The notes below the pieces were generated by a model. That model saw only the letters and a list, made by a program, of their open reading frames with translations. It did not search any database and had not been told where the DNA came from. This document shows positions 1 through 8,665 of a stretch of DNA of 64,000 bases, piece after piece. The translations under genes were made by a program, and so were the position numbers. Source of the DNA: Pseudovibrio denitrificans JCM 12308 (GTDB taxonomy: Bacteria; Pseudomonadota; Alphaproteobacteria; Rhizobiales; Stappiaceae); assembly GCF_001310815.1 (NCBI RefSeq), contig NZ_BAZK01000022.1, positions 1-64,000 of the forward strand, in the 5' to 3' direction. Position 1 is the first letter of the stretch. Each line of letters begins with the position of its first letter.

Positions 1-251
1 AATTTCCTCGTAAGTTTCAGCGGTTGCGAAGTTGTGCCGGAAGGCCAGCCAGAGGAACAAGATGGTAGGGAAAGCAGAATTGGAGCGGGCCAGAGGCCCA
101 TGAGGACCAGAACAATCGAGTAAAAGGCCACAATCAAGCCTGCGCACCAGAGAACGATGTTCACGCCTCGGCGAGATAGTGAGCGGTGCGGGGTTAGAAC
201 AGCCTGAAAGAAAGGGGGATAAGGCTCCCGCTTTTGAAGATCATGGGGCAT
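1..251 (-). CDS. DUF2244 domain membrane protein, partial, frameshifted
   Basis: The gene runs off the left edge. Reading leftwards from the ATG at 251 the protein starts MPHDLQKREPYPPFFQAVL and then shows the family's TPHRSLSRRG motif, followed by a hydrophobic stretch (VLWCAGLIVAFYSIVLV) and WPAP. The rest of the family pattern (FLWLAFRHNFATAETYEE) is found in another frame, so one base appears to be missing near 79-81. DUF2244 proteins are small two-helix membrane proteins of unknown function. In alphaproteobacteria they often lie divergent to nth, as here. The family call is from motif recall; no function is claimed. Confidence 0.7.
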   Translation of the reverse strand, partial: MPHDLQKREPYPPFFQAVLTPHRSLSRRGVNIVLWCAGLIVAFYSIVLVLMGLWPAPILLSLPSCSSGWPSGTTSQPLKLTRK

Positions 252-351
252 TGGTGCTATTTCGCACTCTGTTTCATTGCTACTCTTTATCTCTTCAGAG
301 TATAGAGCTTTCAGAGCCTACGCAAAGTCACTTATTTCCTTCGAGAGTCCT

Positions 352-1071
352 ATGGTTGACGCCACCAAAACAAAGAAGGTTGCATCTTCTTCCAGTACAC
401 GCAAAAAGCCGGTTTCCCGATCAAGGTATTCTAAAGCCGAGATTTACGAGATCTTTGCGACATTCGAAAAAGACAACCCGGAACCGGAAGGAGAGCTCAA
501 CCATTCCAATGAGTTCACACTGTTGGTGGCTGTCGTGTTATCTGCTCAGGCAACCGATGCCGGCGTAAACAAAGCGACAAAGCATCTGTTCCAGATTGCA
601 GACACGCCTGAGAAGATGGTTGCGCTTGGTGAGGACAAGATCCGCGAAGAAATCCGGACTATTGGGCTTTACAAGAACAAGGCGAAAAACACGTTCCTGC
701 TCTCGCAAATGCTGATTGAGCAGCATGGTGGGCAGGTTCCTCAGACACGTGAAGAGCTGGAAGCATTACCGGGCGTTGGCCGGAAAACCGCAAATGTTGT
801 GCTGAATATTGCTTTTGGGCAGCCAACAATCGCGGTTGATACACATCTTTTCAGAATTGCGAACAGGCTCGGCCTTGCCCCCGGCAAGACGCCGCTGGAT
901 GTCGAGAAAAAACTCGAGAAGGTGATACCGCAAGACTTCATGCAGCATGCGCATCACTGGCTCATTTTGCACGGCCGTTACATCTGTAAGGCACGCAAAC
1001 CGGCTTGTGACCGCTGCATCATCTATGATCTTTGCAAGAGCAAAGAGAAAATTTTGAAAAATGCTGCCTGA
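352..1071 (+). CDS. nth: Endonuclease III (DNA glycosylase/AP lyase)
   Basis: Base-excision repair enzyme that removes oxidised pyrimidines and nicks the abasic site. The helix-hairpin-helix LPGVGRKTANVV carries the catalytic Lys, and VDTH carries the catalytic Asp. The C-terminus ends in the [4Fe-4S] pattern C-x6-C-x2-C-x5-C (CKARKPACDRC...C). The ATG at 352 gives 239 aa, with a Ser/Lys-rich N-terminal tail before the HhH-GPD fold. An upstream in-frame start at 277 would add 25 residues unlike the family, so I prefer 352. It converges on irr only 16 bases downstream. Confidence 0.95.
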   Translation: MVDATKTKKVASSSSTRKKPVSRSRYSKAEIYEIFATFEKDNPEPEGELNHSNEFTLLVAVVLSAQATDAGVNKATKHLFQIADTPEKMVALGEDKIREEIRTIGLYKNKAKNTFLLSQMLIEQHGGQVPQTREELEALPGVGRKTANVVLNIAFGQPTIAVDTHLFRIANRLGLAPGKTPLDVEKKLEKVIPQDFMQHAHHWLILHGRYICKARKPACDRCIIYDLCKSKEKILKNAA

Positions 1072-1087
1072 CTAAAAGCAGAAGCGC

Positions 1088-1519
1088 TTAGTGCGTCTGC
1101 TTTTTGCGAAGGCGAACAACAACTTCCACGCGGGAAATTTCCATTCCTTCAGGTGGTACTGGCAAGTTGTCCAATGTCAGGCCACTGTCCGGAATATCAA
1201 TCACACGGTTTTCATCTTCCAGGAAGAAGTGATGGTGCTCAGAGGTGTTGGTGTCGAAGTAAGTCTTTGTTCCTTCAACAGCAACTTCGCGCAGCAAACC
1301 AACTTCGGTGAACTGATGAAGCGTGTTGTAAACTGTTGCCAGGGAAACAGGCACGTTTGCGAGGATAGCTTCTTCGTGAAGGACTTCCGCCGAAATGTGG
1401 CGATTACCCTGAGAATAAAGAAGCTCAGCCAGAGCAACGCGCTGACGTGTAGGGCGCAGACCTGCGTCTCTTAGCATCCCTGTTACATCTTGATGATCGT
1501 TAGCAATCTGCGAGCTCAT
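1088..1519 (-). CDS. irr: Fur-family iron response regulator Irr
   Basis: A 143-aa winged-helix Fur-family repressor. The motif LRPTRQRVALAELL opens the DNA-binding domain and LATVYNTLHQF is the recognition helix. The dimerisation domain has SEHHHFF, the three-histidine motif used for haem binding in rhizobial Irr. Classic Fur/Zur C-terminal Cys-x2-Cys zinc motifs are absent, which also fits Irr. In Rhizobiales Irr controls iron and haem genes and is degraded or inactivated by haem. It is divergent from fabA across a 372-base gap, a neighbourhood conserved in that order. Confidence 0.9.
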   Translation of the reverse strand: MSSQIANDHQDVTGMLRDAGLRPTRQRVALAELLYSQGNRHISAEVLHEEAILANVPVSLATVYNTLHQFTEVGLLREVAVEGTKTYFDTNTSEHHHFFLEDENRVIDIPDSGLTLDNLPVPPEGMEISRVEVVVRLRKKQTH

Positions 1520-1891
1520 TTTTTCCTACTTTAGTTCTTTAGGGTGCTGATGTTTTAACACCTACGCACCAATTCTACCAGCATTAGATTAAAAGCAACC
1601 TATTGACCTGCACCCAAGCACTCTCAATATAAGGGAACATAACCCTTGATACATCAAGCTAAAAACAAGCAGGAATAACCGGACTGCTTATAACAATAAT
1701 AAGAATAGTATAAGTTTAACACAACTGCGTACATTGAGCACACGCAAACTCACATACATCGCTCTTTCGATCTTCGGGTTCGTGTGTTAGGAAGGCCCGA
1801 ACAGTTAATACTTAGAACCATCGTTACGTTTAGGTAAGGTGAACCCTACGTTTTCTGGCCTAACACAAACGACAAATTATGCGGGAATAGA
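1520..1891. promoter_or_regulatory. irr/fabA divergent promoter region
   Basis: A 372-base AT-rich gap between divergent irr and fabA with no credible gene. A plausible sigma70 promoter towards fabA is TTGACC at 1603-1608, a 17-base spacer, and AATATA at 1626-1631. It would leave a leader of about 250 bases. Several AT-rich tracts near 1690-1730 could serve irr. I see no clear Irr box (ICE). The promoter assignment is a consensus match only. Confidence 0.35.
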
Positions 1892-2407
1892 ATGCACGAG
1901 AAGCGTTCAAGCTACGATAAAGAAGCTCTGCTGGCCTGTGGTCGCGGTGAGCTGTTTGGCCAAGGCAATGCACAGCTGCCACTTCCTCCTATGCTGATGT
2001 TTGATCGCATCACTGAAATTTCCGAGGAAGGTGGAGAGCACGGCAAGGGTGTAATCCGTTCTGAATTCGACATTAATCCAGATCTCTGGTTCTTTGAATG
2101 TCACTTCCAGGGTGATCCTGTAATGCCTGGCTGTCTCGGCTTGGATGCGCTGTGGCAAATGACTGGCTTCTACCTTGGCTGGTTGGGCGAGCCTGGTCGT
2201 GGTCGTGCACTTTCTACCGGTGAAGTAAAGTTCACAGGTCAGGTTACTCCTGACGTAAAAATGCTGGAATTTGGCGTTGATATGAAGCGCGTTATGCGCT
2301 CCCGCCTGAAACTGGCAATCGCTGATGGCTGGGTGAAAGCTGACGGTGAGACTATCTTTGTTGCGAAAGACCTGCGCGTTGGTCTGTTTCAAGACGAAGC
2401 AAAATAA
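1892..2407 (+). CDS. fabA: 3-hydroxydecanoyl-ACP dehydratase/isomerase FabA
   Basis: Dehydrates 3-hydroxyacyl-ACP and isomerises trans-2- to cis-3-decenoyl-ACP, the branch point to unsaturated fatty acids. The 171-aa length is typical. The hot-dog fold active site is visible: FFECHFQGDPVMPGCLGLDA holds the catalytic His, and the Asp of LGLDALWQ is the acid. It is followed by fabB and fabI on the same strand, so the three make an unsaturated/saturated fatty acid synthesis cluster. A hairpin with a T tract sits just downstream. Confidence 0.96.
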   Translation: MHEKRSSYDKEALLACGRGELFGQGNAQLPLPPMLMFDRITEISEEGGEHGKGVIRSEFDINPDLWFFECHFQGDPVMPGCLGLDALWQMTGFYLGWLGEPGRGRALSTGEVKFTGQVTPDVKMLEFGVDMKRVMRSRLKLAIADGWVKADGETIFVAKDLRVGLFQDEAK

Positions 2408-2423
2408 GTAATCAAATTATGCG

Positions 2424-2457
2424 AGGGTTTGTCATGCGGAATGACGAACCCTTTTTT
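2424..2457 (+). terminator. Hairpin with T tract between fabA and fabB
   Basis: The arms AGGGTTTGTCAT (2424-2435) and ATGACGAACCCT (2441-2452) pair with one mismatch over a 5-base loop and run into a T tract. It has the form of a Rho-independent terminator inside an apparent fabA-fabB-fabI operon. Confidence 0.6.
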
Positions 2458-2501
2458 GGAATTTGGTCCGTTTGGACCGCTTAGCCCACGGGAGACCTTA
2501 G

Positions 2502-3719
2502 ATGAGGCGTGTGGTTGTTACTGGTATGGGTATTGTTTCTCCTCTTGGCAACAATGCTGAAGAGGTCAAGCAAAGCCTTTACGAAGGTAAATCAGGCATT
2601 GTTGCTGCTGAAGACTATGAGAAGCTCGGCTTCCGCTGTCAGGTTCACGGTGCCCCTAACCTGGATCCTTTAGAAGCACTTGGTCGCCGTACTGCTCGTT
2701 TTATGGGCGCAGGCGCTGCATGGAACTACATGGCCATGGAGCAGGCGATTGAGGATGCGGGTCTTTCCGAAGATCTGGTCACCAATGAACGCACTGGCCT
2801 GATCATGGGCTCTGGTGGTCCTTCTACCAAAGCGATCGTTGAAGCTGCGGATATCACTCGTGAAAAAGGTCCACGTCGTATCGGGCCAACCGCAGTTCCG
2901 AAAGCTATGAGCTCCACGAACTCTGCGACACTTGCAACTCCGTTCAAGATTCACGGCGTCAACTACTCCATTTCCGCAGCTTGTGCGACGACCAATATCT
3001 GTATTGGTAATGCTTTCGAGCTGATTCAATGGGGTAAACAGGACGTGGTTTTTGCTGGCGGTGGTGAAGAACTGGATTGGACACTCTCCAACCTGTTCGA
3101 CGCGATGGGCGCAATGTCTTCCAAGTACAACGACACTCCTTCTACGGCTTCTCGTCCATACGACAAGAACCGTGATGGCTTTGTTATTGCTGGCGGCGGC
3201 GGTGTTCTGGTTCTTGAAGAACTTGAGCATGCAAAAGCTCGCGGCGCGAAAATCTATGCAGAAATCGTAGGTTACGGCCAGACCTCTGACGGTCACGACA
3301 TGGTTGCACCAAGCGGTGAAGGCGCAGCACGCTGCATGAAGATTGCGTTGAAGGACGTTGATTGTGACGTTGACTACATCAACCCACACGCAACTTCCAC
3401 ACCTGTTGGTGACATCAAAGAAATCGAAGCAATCCGCGCCGTATTCGGTGACAAGGTTCCGCCAATTTCTGCGACTAAAGCGCTTTCTGGTCACTCACTG
3501 GGTGCTGCTGGCGTTCATGAAGCGATCTATTCTCTACTTATGATGGAAGGCAATTTCATTGCTGCTTCTGCGCATATTGAAGAATTGGATCCGGATTTTG
3601 AGGATATGCCAATCGTAAGAGAGCGCGTAGATAATGCAGAGCTAAACTGCGTTCTGTCTAACGGCTTTGGCTTTGGCGGTACCAACGCAACTGTCGTGTT
3701 TAAGCGCTACAAAGACTAA
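2502..3719 (+). CDS. fabB: 3-oxoacyl-ACP synthase I (FabB)
   Basis: Condensing enzyme that extends acyl-ACP by two carbons and, with FabA, makes unsaturated fatty acids. Its 405 aa match the family. The Cys-His-His triad is visible: the nucleophile in SISAACATT, and histidines in NPHATSTPVGD and SGHSLGAAG. The glycine-rich end NGFGFGGTNA is standard. A gap of 94 bases with a hairpin separates it from fabA. The FabB rather than FabF call rests mostly on the fabA neighbour. Confidence 0.93.
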   Translation: MRRVVVTGMGIVSPLGNNAEEVKQSLYEGKSGIVAAEDYEKLGFRCQVHGAPNLDPLEALGRRTARFMGAGAAWNYMAMEQAIEDAGLSEDLVTNERTGLIMGSGGPSTKAIVEAADITREKGPRRIGPTAVPKAMSSTNSATLATPFKIHGVNYSISAACATTNICIGNAFELIQWGKQDVVFAGGGEELDWTLSNLFDAMGAMSSKYNDTPSTASRPYDKNRDGFVIAGGGGVLVLEELEHAKARGAKIYAEIVGYGQTSDGHDMVAPSGEGAARCMKIALKDVDCDVDYINPHATSTPVGDIKEIEAIRAVFGDKVPPISATKALSGHSLGAAGVHEAIYSLLMMEGNFIAASAHIEELDPDFEDMPIVRERVDNAELNCVLSNGFGFGGTNATVVFKRYKD

Positions 3720-3773
3720 GTTTGAGGTGCTGGGCTTGCTCAGCTCCTTTGATTTCGATTACAGGAGTTTTCT

Positions 3774-4601
3774 ATGAGCAAGCTTATGCAAGGCAAGCGT
3801 GGTCTGATTATGGGCGTTGCCAATGACCACAGCATTGCCTGGAGCATTGCCAAAGCTCTTGCAGAACAAGGTGCTGAAATGGCCTTCACCTATCAAGGTG
3901 ATGCCTTTGCCCGACGCGTAAAGCCGCTAGCCGACGGTATTGGCTGCGATCTGCTTGTTCCATGTGATGTGGAAGACATTGATAGCGTGGATAACGTCTT
4001 CGCTCAGCTCAAGGAAAAATGGGGGACCATCGATTTCCTTGTGCACGCAATTGCGTTCTCAGACAAATCTGAGCTGCGAGGACGTTATGCCGATACTTCC
4101 CGCGATAACTTTGCCCGCACCATGCAGATCTCCTGTTTCTCATTTACGGAGATTGCAAAGCGTGCAGCGGAGTTGATGCCGAACGGTGGCTCCATGCTGA
4201 CGCTGACCTATGGCGGCGCGACCAGTGTAATGCCGAATTACAACGTCATGGGTGTTGCTAAGGCGGCTCTGGAGGCTTCTGTCCGCTATCTGGCGATGGA
4301 CTTTGGTGATCAGGGCATTCGCGTGAATGCGATTTCTGCAGGACCAGTTCGAACGCTTGCTGGGGCTGGCGTTTCGGATGCTCGTTTGATGTTTAACTTC
4401 CAGCAGAATAACTCTCCGCTGAAGCAACCAGTCACGAGCAAGCAGCTTGGTGGTTCCGCCCTTTATCTACTTTCAGAGATGTCTGGCGGGGTGACAGGTG
4501 AAGTTCACTTTGTGGATTCCGGTTACAACATCGTTTCCATGCCACGTCTGGAAGAGCTGAAAACAGCTGAAAAGATGAACCGGGAAAAAGAGACGGTCTA
4601 A
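3774..4601 (+). CDS. fabI: Enoyl-ACP reductase (NADH) FabI
   Basis: Final reductive step of each fatty acid elongation cycle, reducing trans-2-enoyl-ACP. It is a 275-aa short-chain dehydrogenase-type protein. The N-terminal nucleotide site is the FabI variant GLIMGVANDHSIAW. The catalytic Tyr and Lys lie in YNVMGVAKAALEASVRYLA, and the substrate loop has ISAGPVRTLA. It is 54 bases downstream of fabB. This enzyme class is the target of triclosan and isoniazid-type inhibitors in other bacteria. Confidence 0.95.
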   Translation: MSKLMQGKRGLIMGVANDHSIAWSIAKALAEQGAEMAFTYQGDAFARRVKPLADGIGCDLLVPCDVEDIDSVDNVFAQLKEKWGTIDFLVHAIAFSDKSELRGRYADTSRDNFARTMQISCFSFTEIAKRAAELMPNGGSMLTLTYGGATSVMPNYNVMGVAKAALEASVRYLAMDFGDQGIRVNAISAGPVRTLAGAGVSDARLMFNFQQNNSPLKQPVTSKQLGGSALYLLSEMSGGVTGEVHFVDSGYNIVSMPRLEELKTAEKMNREKETV

Positions 4602-4630
4602 GCATTTTCTGATTAGTCAAATAGATATCA

Positions 4631-4662
4631 AAAAAGCTTCTGAGGAAACTCAGAAGCTTTTT
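4631..4662. terminator. Bidirectional terminator after fabI
   Basis: Perfect 14-bp stem (AAAAAGCTTCTGAG at 4631-4644, CTCAGAAGCTTTTT at 4649-4662) with a GAAA loop. A/T tracts on both sides suit the convergent fabI and SH3-protein genes. Confidence 0.9.
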
Positions 4663-4686
4663 CTTTGATTAGCTTAGCTGGCGAGA

Positions 4687-5235
4687 TCAATTATTGATCG
4701 TTTCGTTTTTGTAGACACCGAACAATCTGCTTTGATCCACCCAGCCTTCGAATTCCTTCCCGGAGATGCGGCAGTAACCGTCTGTGCATTCAACAACACC
4801 TGCCAGCACAAGTGGTTCAAGGAACGCAACGATCTCTTCATTTGGGCCAGGGCGCTTGCGAAGAGGGGTGGTTTCCACGGTATTTACCAGCCATGGTGTT
4901 ACCAGCGCAGAGCGGTAACCAGTGAGGAGGGTTTTGAAAACCCAGCCTTCTTTACCTTCCCAATCGCGAATGCGGCGCCAGTCGTCGTATTCCTGTACAA
5001 CTTCAACCGGCAGCCTGCTGCGAACAAAAGTCCAACCAATGTCGTGTTTTCTGCTTGGGCCGTTGCGGACGTTTACACGGTCTGATTTGAGGCTCACGAA
5101 ACGTGGAACAGGAAGACCAGACACGCCAGAACCCGCAGACTGCGCCTGAGCAGTAATTACGGATGGGGAAACAAAGAGGAATAATAGAAAAGCAGCTGCA
5201 AGGGCACCAAGAGCACGAAAACTTTTATTTTTCAT
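4687..5235 (-). CDS. Secreted SH3-domain protein
   Basis: A 182-aa protein with an N-terminal signal sequence: MKNKSFR, then a hydrophobic run (ALGALAAAFLLFLFVSPSV) and a likely cut after AQA. The mature part carries two bacterial SH3-like repeats: VNVRNGPSRKHDIGWTFV with GWVFKTLLTG, then TPLRKRPGPNEE through EFEGWVDQSRLFGVY. Such proteins are periplasmic and are thought to bind peptidoglycan or assist wall enzymes. No catalytic domain is present, so the precise role is unknown. Confidence 0.8.
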   Translation of the reverse strand: MKNKSFRALGALAAAFLLFLFVSPSVITAQAQSAGSGVSGLPVPRFVSLKSDRVNVRNGPSRKHDIGWTFVRSRLPVEVVQEYDDWRRIRDWEGKEGWVFKTLLTGYRSALVTPWLVNTVETTPLRKRPGPNEEIVAFLEPLVLAGVVECTDGYCRISGKEFEGWVDQSRLFGVYKNETINN

Positions 5236-5484
5236 AGCGATACCAAAACTTCCCGTAGGCTAATCCGTAATTTTCACTAAAATCGAGACACAAGTATCAT
5301 ACCTTAGATCTCGCGATTTCCGATAGTGGCTGCTATTAGATGTAGACGTGTTTGACAAGTCTTGTTTTCACCGGAACATTTGGTAATGAAACTTTGACAG
5401 CCTCTAAGACCTTTGAGTCATTGACTCATATGGTGAATAAGGCAGGGTTAAAAAACTTCAAATTTTTGACAGAAGGCGGGGACG

Positions 5485-6471
5485 ATGCCAAAAAAGAAGC
5501 CTATTGTGGTTGTGACGCGGAAGCTGCCGGATGTTGTTGAAACCCGCATGCGCGAGCTTTTCGACACACGCCTGAATGAGCATGACAAGCCATTTACCCA
5601 AGCTGAGCTCGTAGAAGCCGTCAAAATTGCTGATGTACTCGTCCCCACCGTTACAGATCGCATTGACGCTTCGGTTTTGGCTCAGGCTGGCCCTAATCTG
5701 AAAATGATCGCCAACTTCGGCAATGGCGTCGACAATATCGACGTGATCTCCGCAAATAACCGCGGCATCGCTGTAACCAACACTGCTGGTGTGATGACTG
5801 AAGACACCGCAGACATGACCATGGCGCTTATTCTTGCTGTTCCTCGTCGCCTTTCTGAAGGCATGAAGAAGATTGAGAACAAGGAATGGGATGGTTGGTC
5901 TCCGACCTGGATGCTTGGTCGCCGGATCTGGGGCAAGCGCCTCGGTATTATCGGTATGGGCAGGATCGGTCAGGCGGTCGCCAGACGCGCAAAAGCGTTT
6001 GGTATGTCTATCCATTACCACAACCGAATTCGCGAGCCACTGGAGCTTGAAGAACAGCTGGAGGCCACTTTCTGGGAGAGCCTCGACCAGATGCTTGCGC
6101 GTATGGACGTTGTATCTATCCATTGCCCGCATACGCCGGGCACTTACCACCTGCTTTCCGCACGTCGTCTGAAGCTGATGAAGCCGGATGCGTATATCGT
6201 GAACACTGCTCGTGGTGAGATTGTTGATGAGAATGCGTTGATCCGTCAGATCGAAGCGGGTGAGCTTGCAGGGGCGGCGCTGGACGTGTTTGAGCACGAA
6301 CCAGCGATCAATCCGAAGTTGGTTGCTTCAGACAAAGTGGTTGTGCTGCCTCACATGGGGTCTGCGACCATTGAGGGGCGTATTGATATGGGTGAGAAGG
6401 TTATCATCAATATCAAAGCCTTCATGGACGGGCACCGTCCACCGGATCGCGTTCTGCCATCTATGCTCTGA
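5485..6471 (+). CDS. D-isomer 2-hydroxyacid dehydrogenase (glyoxylate reductase-like)
   Basis: A 328-aa NAD(P)-dependent oxidoreductase. The Rossmann motif is LGIIGMGRIGQAVARR. The catalytic residues are Arg in NTARGEIVDE, Glu in FEHEP, and His in LPHMGSAT. The overall pattern resembles glyoxylate/hydroxypyruvate reductases rather than PGDH, because no C-terminal ACT domain follows. It is a single gene with its own upstream gap containing two TTGACA-like hexamers, and it converges on dnaQ. Confidence 0.88.
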   Translation: MPKKKPIVVVTRKLPDVVETRMRELFDTRLNEHDKPFTQAELVEAVKIADVLVPTVTDRIDASVLAQAGPNLKMIANFGNGVDNIDVISANNRGIAVTNTAGVMTEDTADMTMALILAVPRRLSEGMKKIENKEWDGWSPTWMLGRRIWGKRLGIIGMGRIGQAVARRAKAFGMSIHYHNRIREPLELEEQLEATFWESLDQMLARMDVVSIHCPHTPGTYHLLSARRLKLMKPDAYIVNTARGEIVDENALIRQIEAGELAGAALDVFEHEPAINPKLVASDKVVVLPHMGSATIEGRIDMGEKVIINIKAFMDGHRPPDRVLPSML

Positions 6472-6481
6472 TAAGAGATTG

Positions 6482-6511
6482 AAGCGCTCCAGAAATCTGA
6501 AGCGCTTTTTG
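6482..6511. terminator. Terminator between convergent dehydrogenase and dnaQ
   Basis: AAGCGCT (6482-6488) pairs with AGCGCTT (6501-6507), followed by T residues. The 12-base loop and short stem make it moderate in strength. Confidence 0.65.
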
Positions 6512-6519
6512 TTTGTGCC

Positions 6520-7230
6520 TTACTTCAGATACTTGTTCCATGCAGGGTCGGTTTTCATACCTGCGATGAACTTGGCGTGGGCTTCGATCTCTTCCTCTGA
6601 CAGGGCAGGGGAGAGGAGAACAGGGCGCTGTTTGGCGGCAATGCGTTGTTTTGGCTGATCATCGCCGATGTTGTCGAGGTCGATCGCCTCGTCATCCGGC
6701 ATCAGGCCGAGGTTTTTCTGCTTACCGCCGTTCATCTCCAGATAAACTTCAGCCAGCAGTTCGGCATCAAGCAACGCGCCGTGGTAGACACGCTTGGAGT
6801 TATCTATGCCATATCGGGAGCAGAGCGCATCGAGGGATACGGAGCCGGTTGGGAACTTGCGCCGTGCCAGTTTGAGCGTATCCAACACCTGAGTGTTTGA
6901 AATCTTTGGCTTATTACAACGGGCGAGCTCCATGTTTATGAAGCCCATATCGAACGGTGCGTTGTGAATGACGAGGCGGGCATCGCCAACAAAATCAAGA
7001 AATTCATCCGCAACATCAGCAAAAACAGGCTTGTCTGAGAGGAACTCAGCGGAAAGACCGTGGATGCGGAAGGCTTCTTCCGGCATGTCGCGCTGCGGAT
7101 TGACGTAGAGGTGGCAGGTGCGGCCTGTCGGGATAAAGTTGATGAGCTCCACTCCACCGATTTCAACCAGCCTGTCACCATCAAGCGGATTCAGGCCTGT
7201 GGTTTCCGTATCGAAGGAGATTTCGCGCAT
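6520..7230 (-). CDS. dnaQ: DNA polymerase III epsilon subunit (3'-5' exonuclease)
   Basis: Proofreading subunit of the replicative polymerase. The three DEDDh exonuclease motifs are visible: FDTETTGL near residue 5, HNAPFDMGF, and HGALLDAELL. At 236 aa it has the usual C-terminal tail that binds the alpha subunit. It is the last gene of the minus-strand run maf-aroE-coaE-dnaQ, starting 2 bases after coaE ends. This run next to ppsR is conserved beside the origin in alphaproteobacteria. Confidence 0.95.
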   Translation of the reverse strand: MREISFDTETTGLNPLDGDRLVEIGGVELINFIPTGRTCHLYVNPQRDMPEEAFRIHGLSAEFLSDKPVFADVADEFLDFVGDARLVIHNAPFDMGFINMELARCNKPKISNTQVLDTLKLARRKFPTGSVSLDALCSRYGIDNSKRVYHGALLDAELLAEVYLEMNGGKQKNLGLMPDDEAIDLDNIGDDQPKQRIAAKQRPVLLSPALSEEEIEAHAKFIAGMKTDPAWNKYLK

Positions 7231-7232
7231 AA

Positions 7233-7832
7233 TTACACCGTTCTAGAAGCGATGGAGGACACAGCCCGCATGATAGCACCCACAGCGCGACGGGCTGGTT
7301 CGATACCCCGGCCAGTGTCGACAATAAAGTGCGCTCTTTTGCGTTTTTCTGCGTCGTTAAGTTGTTTCGCGTTGATAGCCTCAAATTTCTCTTCTGTCAT
7401 GCCTGCTCTTTCAAGAACACGCTTGCGCTGCACATCATGTGGTGCAGAAACCACGACAACGGCATCGACGGTCTTGTGTTTGCCGACTTCGAAGAGGAGA
7501 GGGACATCGAGAACGACGACCTTGCGGCGATCTTTTTTGGCTTGCTCCAGAAACGCGGTTTCAACTTCCTGGACGAGCGGGTGGATGAGGCTTTCGAGGA
7601 GCATCATTTTGGCTTTGTCGTTCAGAACGATCTTGCCAAGGGCTTCCCGGTCGATCCGGCCATCTTTCACAGTGCCCGGAAAAGCCTTGCCGACAGGCTC
7701 TACGGCTTTGCCGGCGTAAAGTGCATGGACGGCGGCGTCTGCATCGTAAACAGCTGCTCCTGCCTCTGCGAAGAGCTTTGAGGTGGTTGATTTCCCCATT
7801 CCAATTGAGCCGGTCAGACCGAGAATAACCAT
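7233..7832 (-). CDS. coaE: Dephospho-CoA kinase
   Basis: Last step of CoA synthesis, phosphorylating the 3'-OH of dephospho-CoA. The P-loop is GLTGSIGMGKST at the N-terminus. DVPLLFE is the conserved substrate-site motif, and DAVVVVSAP and R-rich lid residues follow. Its 199 aa are standard. The ATG at 7832 directly abuts the aroE stop at 7833. Confidence 0.95.
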   Translation of the reverse strand: MVILGLTGSIGMGKSTTSKLFAEAGAAVYDADAAVHALYAGKAVEPVGKAFPGTVKDGRIDREALGKIVLNDKAKMMLLESLIHPLVQEVETAFLEQAKKDRRKVVVLDVPLLFEVGKHKTVDAVVVVSAPHDVQRKRVLERAGMTEEKFEAINAKQLNDAEKRKRAHFIVDTGRGIEPARRAVGAIMRAVSSIASRTV

Positions 7833-8665
7833 TCAGGCAAGTCCCATTTCTTTCAGTATGATCTCACGAAGTTCATCGGTAACTTCCGGGCGAACTCCGA
7901 ACCATTTTTCAAATCCCGGTACTGCCTGATGAAGCAACATACCCAGACCATCTACAGTCGGGTTTCCACGTTCCGCAGAGTCCCGAAGCAGTTTTGTTTG
8001 TAACGGAGAGTAAACTATATCCGTCACAACTGCTGATTTCGACAGGTTATCAAGATCAATATTTAATTCTGGCTGTCCAGTCATACCAAGTGAGGTCGTG
8101 TTCACCAGAAGATCTGCTTCTCCAAGCTTTTCCCCCAGAGTATCCCACGCGATTGCGATGGTATTTGGACCAAAATGATCGGCTAGTTTCTGGGCTTTTT
8201 CCAAAGTTCTGTTGGCAATATACACTTCTGTGTATCCTCTGGAGAGCAACGCCCAGATAATCGCCCGGGAAGCACCACCAGCCCCTAAAACAATGGCTTT
8301 GTTCCCATTGTTATCCCAGTTTGGCAGCATCTGGTCGAGATTGCCCAGGAAACCGAGCCCATCGGTGTTTGAACCGTTGAGAACGCCTGCTTCATCCAGC
8401 CAAAGTGTGTTGACCGCGCCAATCATTTTGGCTGCGTCATCAAGTTTTTCAGCAGAGTTGTAGGCATGTTCCTTGTTGGGAATAGTCACGTTGCAGCCGA
8501 CAAAGCCGTGCTCAGCCAAAGAGCCGTAGAAGCCTTGGCAGTCTCAGGAGGAACGTCCTGTGCAATGTAACTGCCCTCAATACCATGCTGCTTGAGCCAG
8601 TAGCCGTGGATCAAAGGAGATTTGGAGTGGCCGATTGGGTGACCTGTGACTGCCGCGTTCCTCAT
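7833..8665 (-). CDS. aroE: Shikimate dehydrogenase, with apparent frameshift
   Basis: Reduces 3-dehydroshikimate in the chorismate pathway. The N-terminus, read from the ATG at 8665, gives AVTGHPIGHSKSPLIH, the shikimate-binding motif. It breaks at about 8530, where the next frame continues FYGSLAEHGFVGCNVTIPNK with the catalytic Lys. The NADP site is VLGAGGASRAI. One missing base in the run read as AAGGCTTC restores a 278-codon gene. The start overlaps the maf stop (ATGA), which supports translational coupling. Since the rest is well conserved and the operon is essential, I think this is a sequence error rather than a true pseudogene. Confidence 0.88.

Noticed and set aside
1603..1633. Strong fabA promoter claim
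   Set aside because: TTGACC to TATAAG has a 19-base spacer; the alternative AATATA fits 17 but is weak. Reported only as a low-confidence promoter.
2670..3494. 274-codon open frame antisense to fabB
   Set aside because: Composition is not protein-like and the fabB frame is conserved.
5352..5540. Short frame upstream of the D-2-hydroxyacid dehydrogenase
   Set aside because: Overlaps the dehydrogenase start, Cys-rich end, no ribosome site; treated as non-coding leader.
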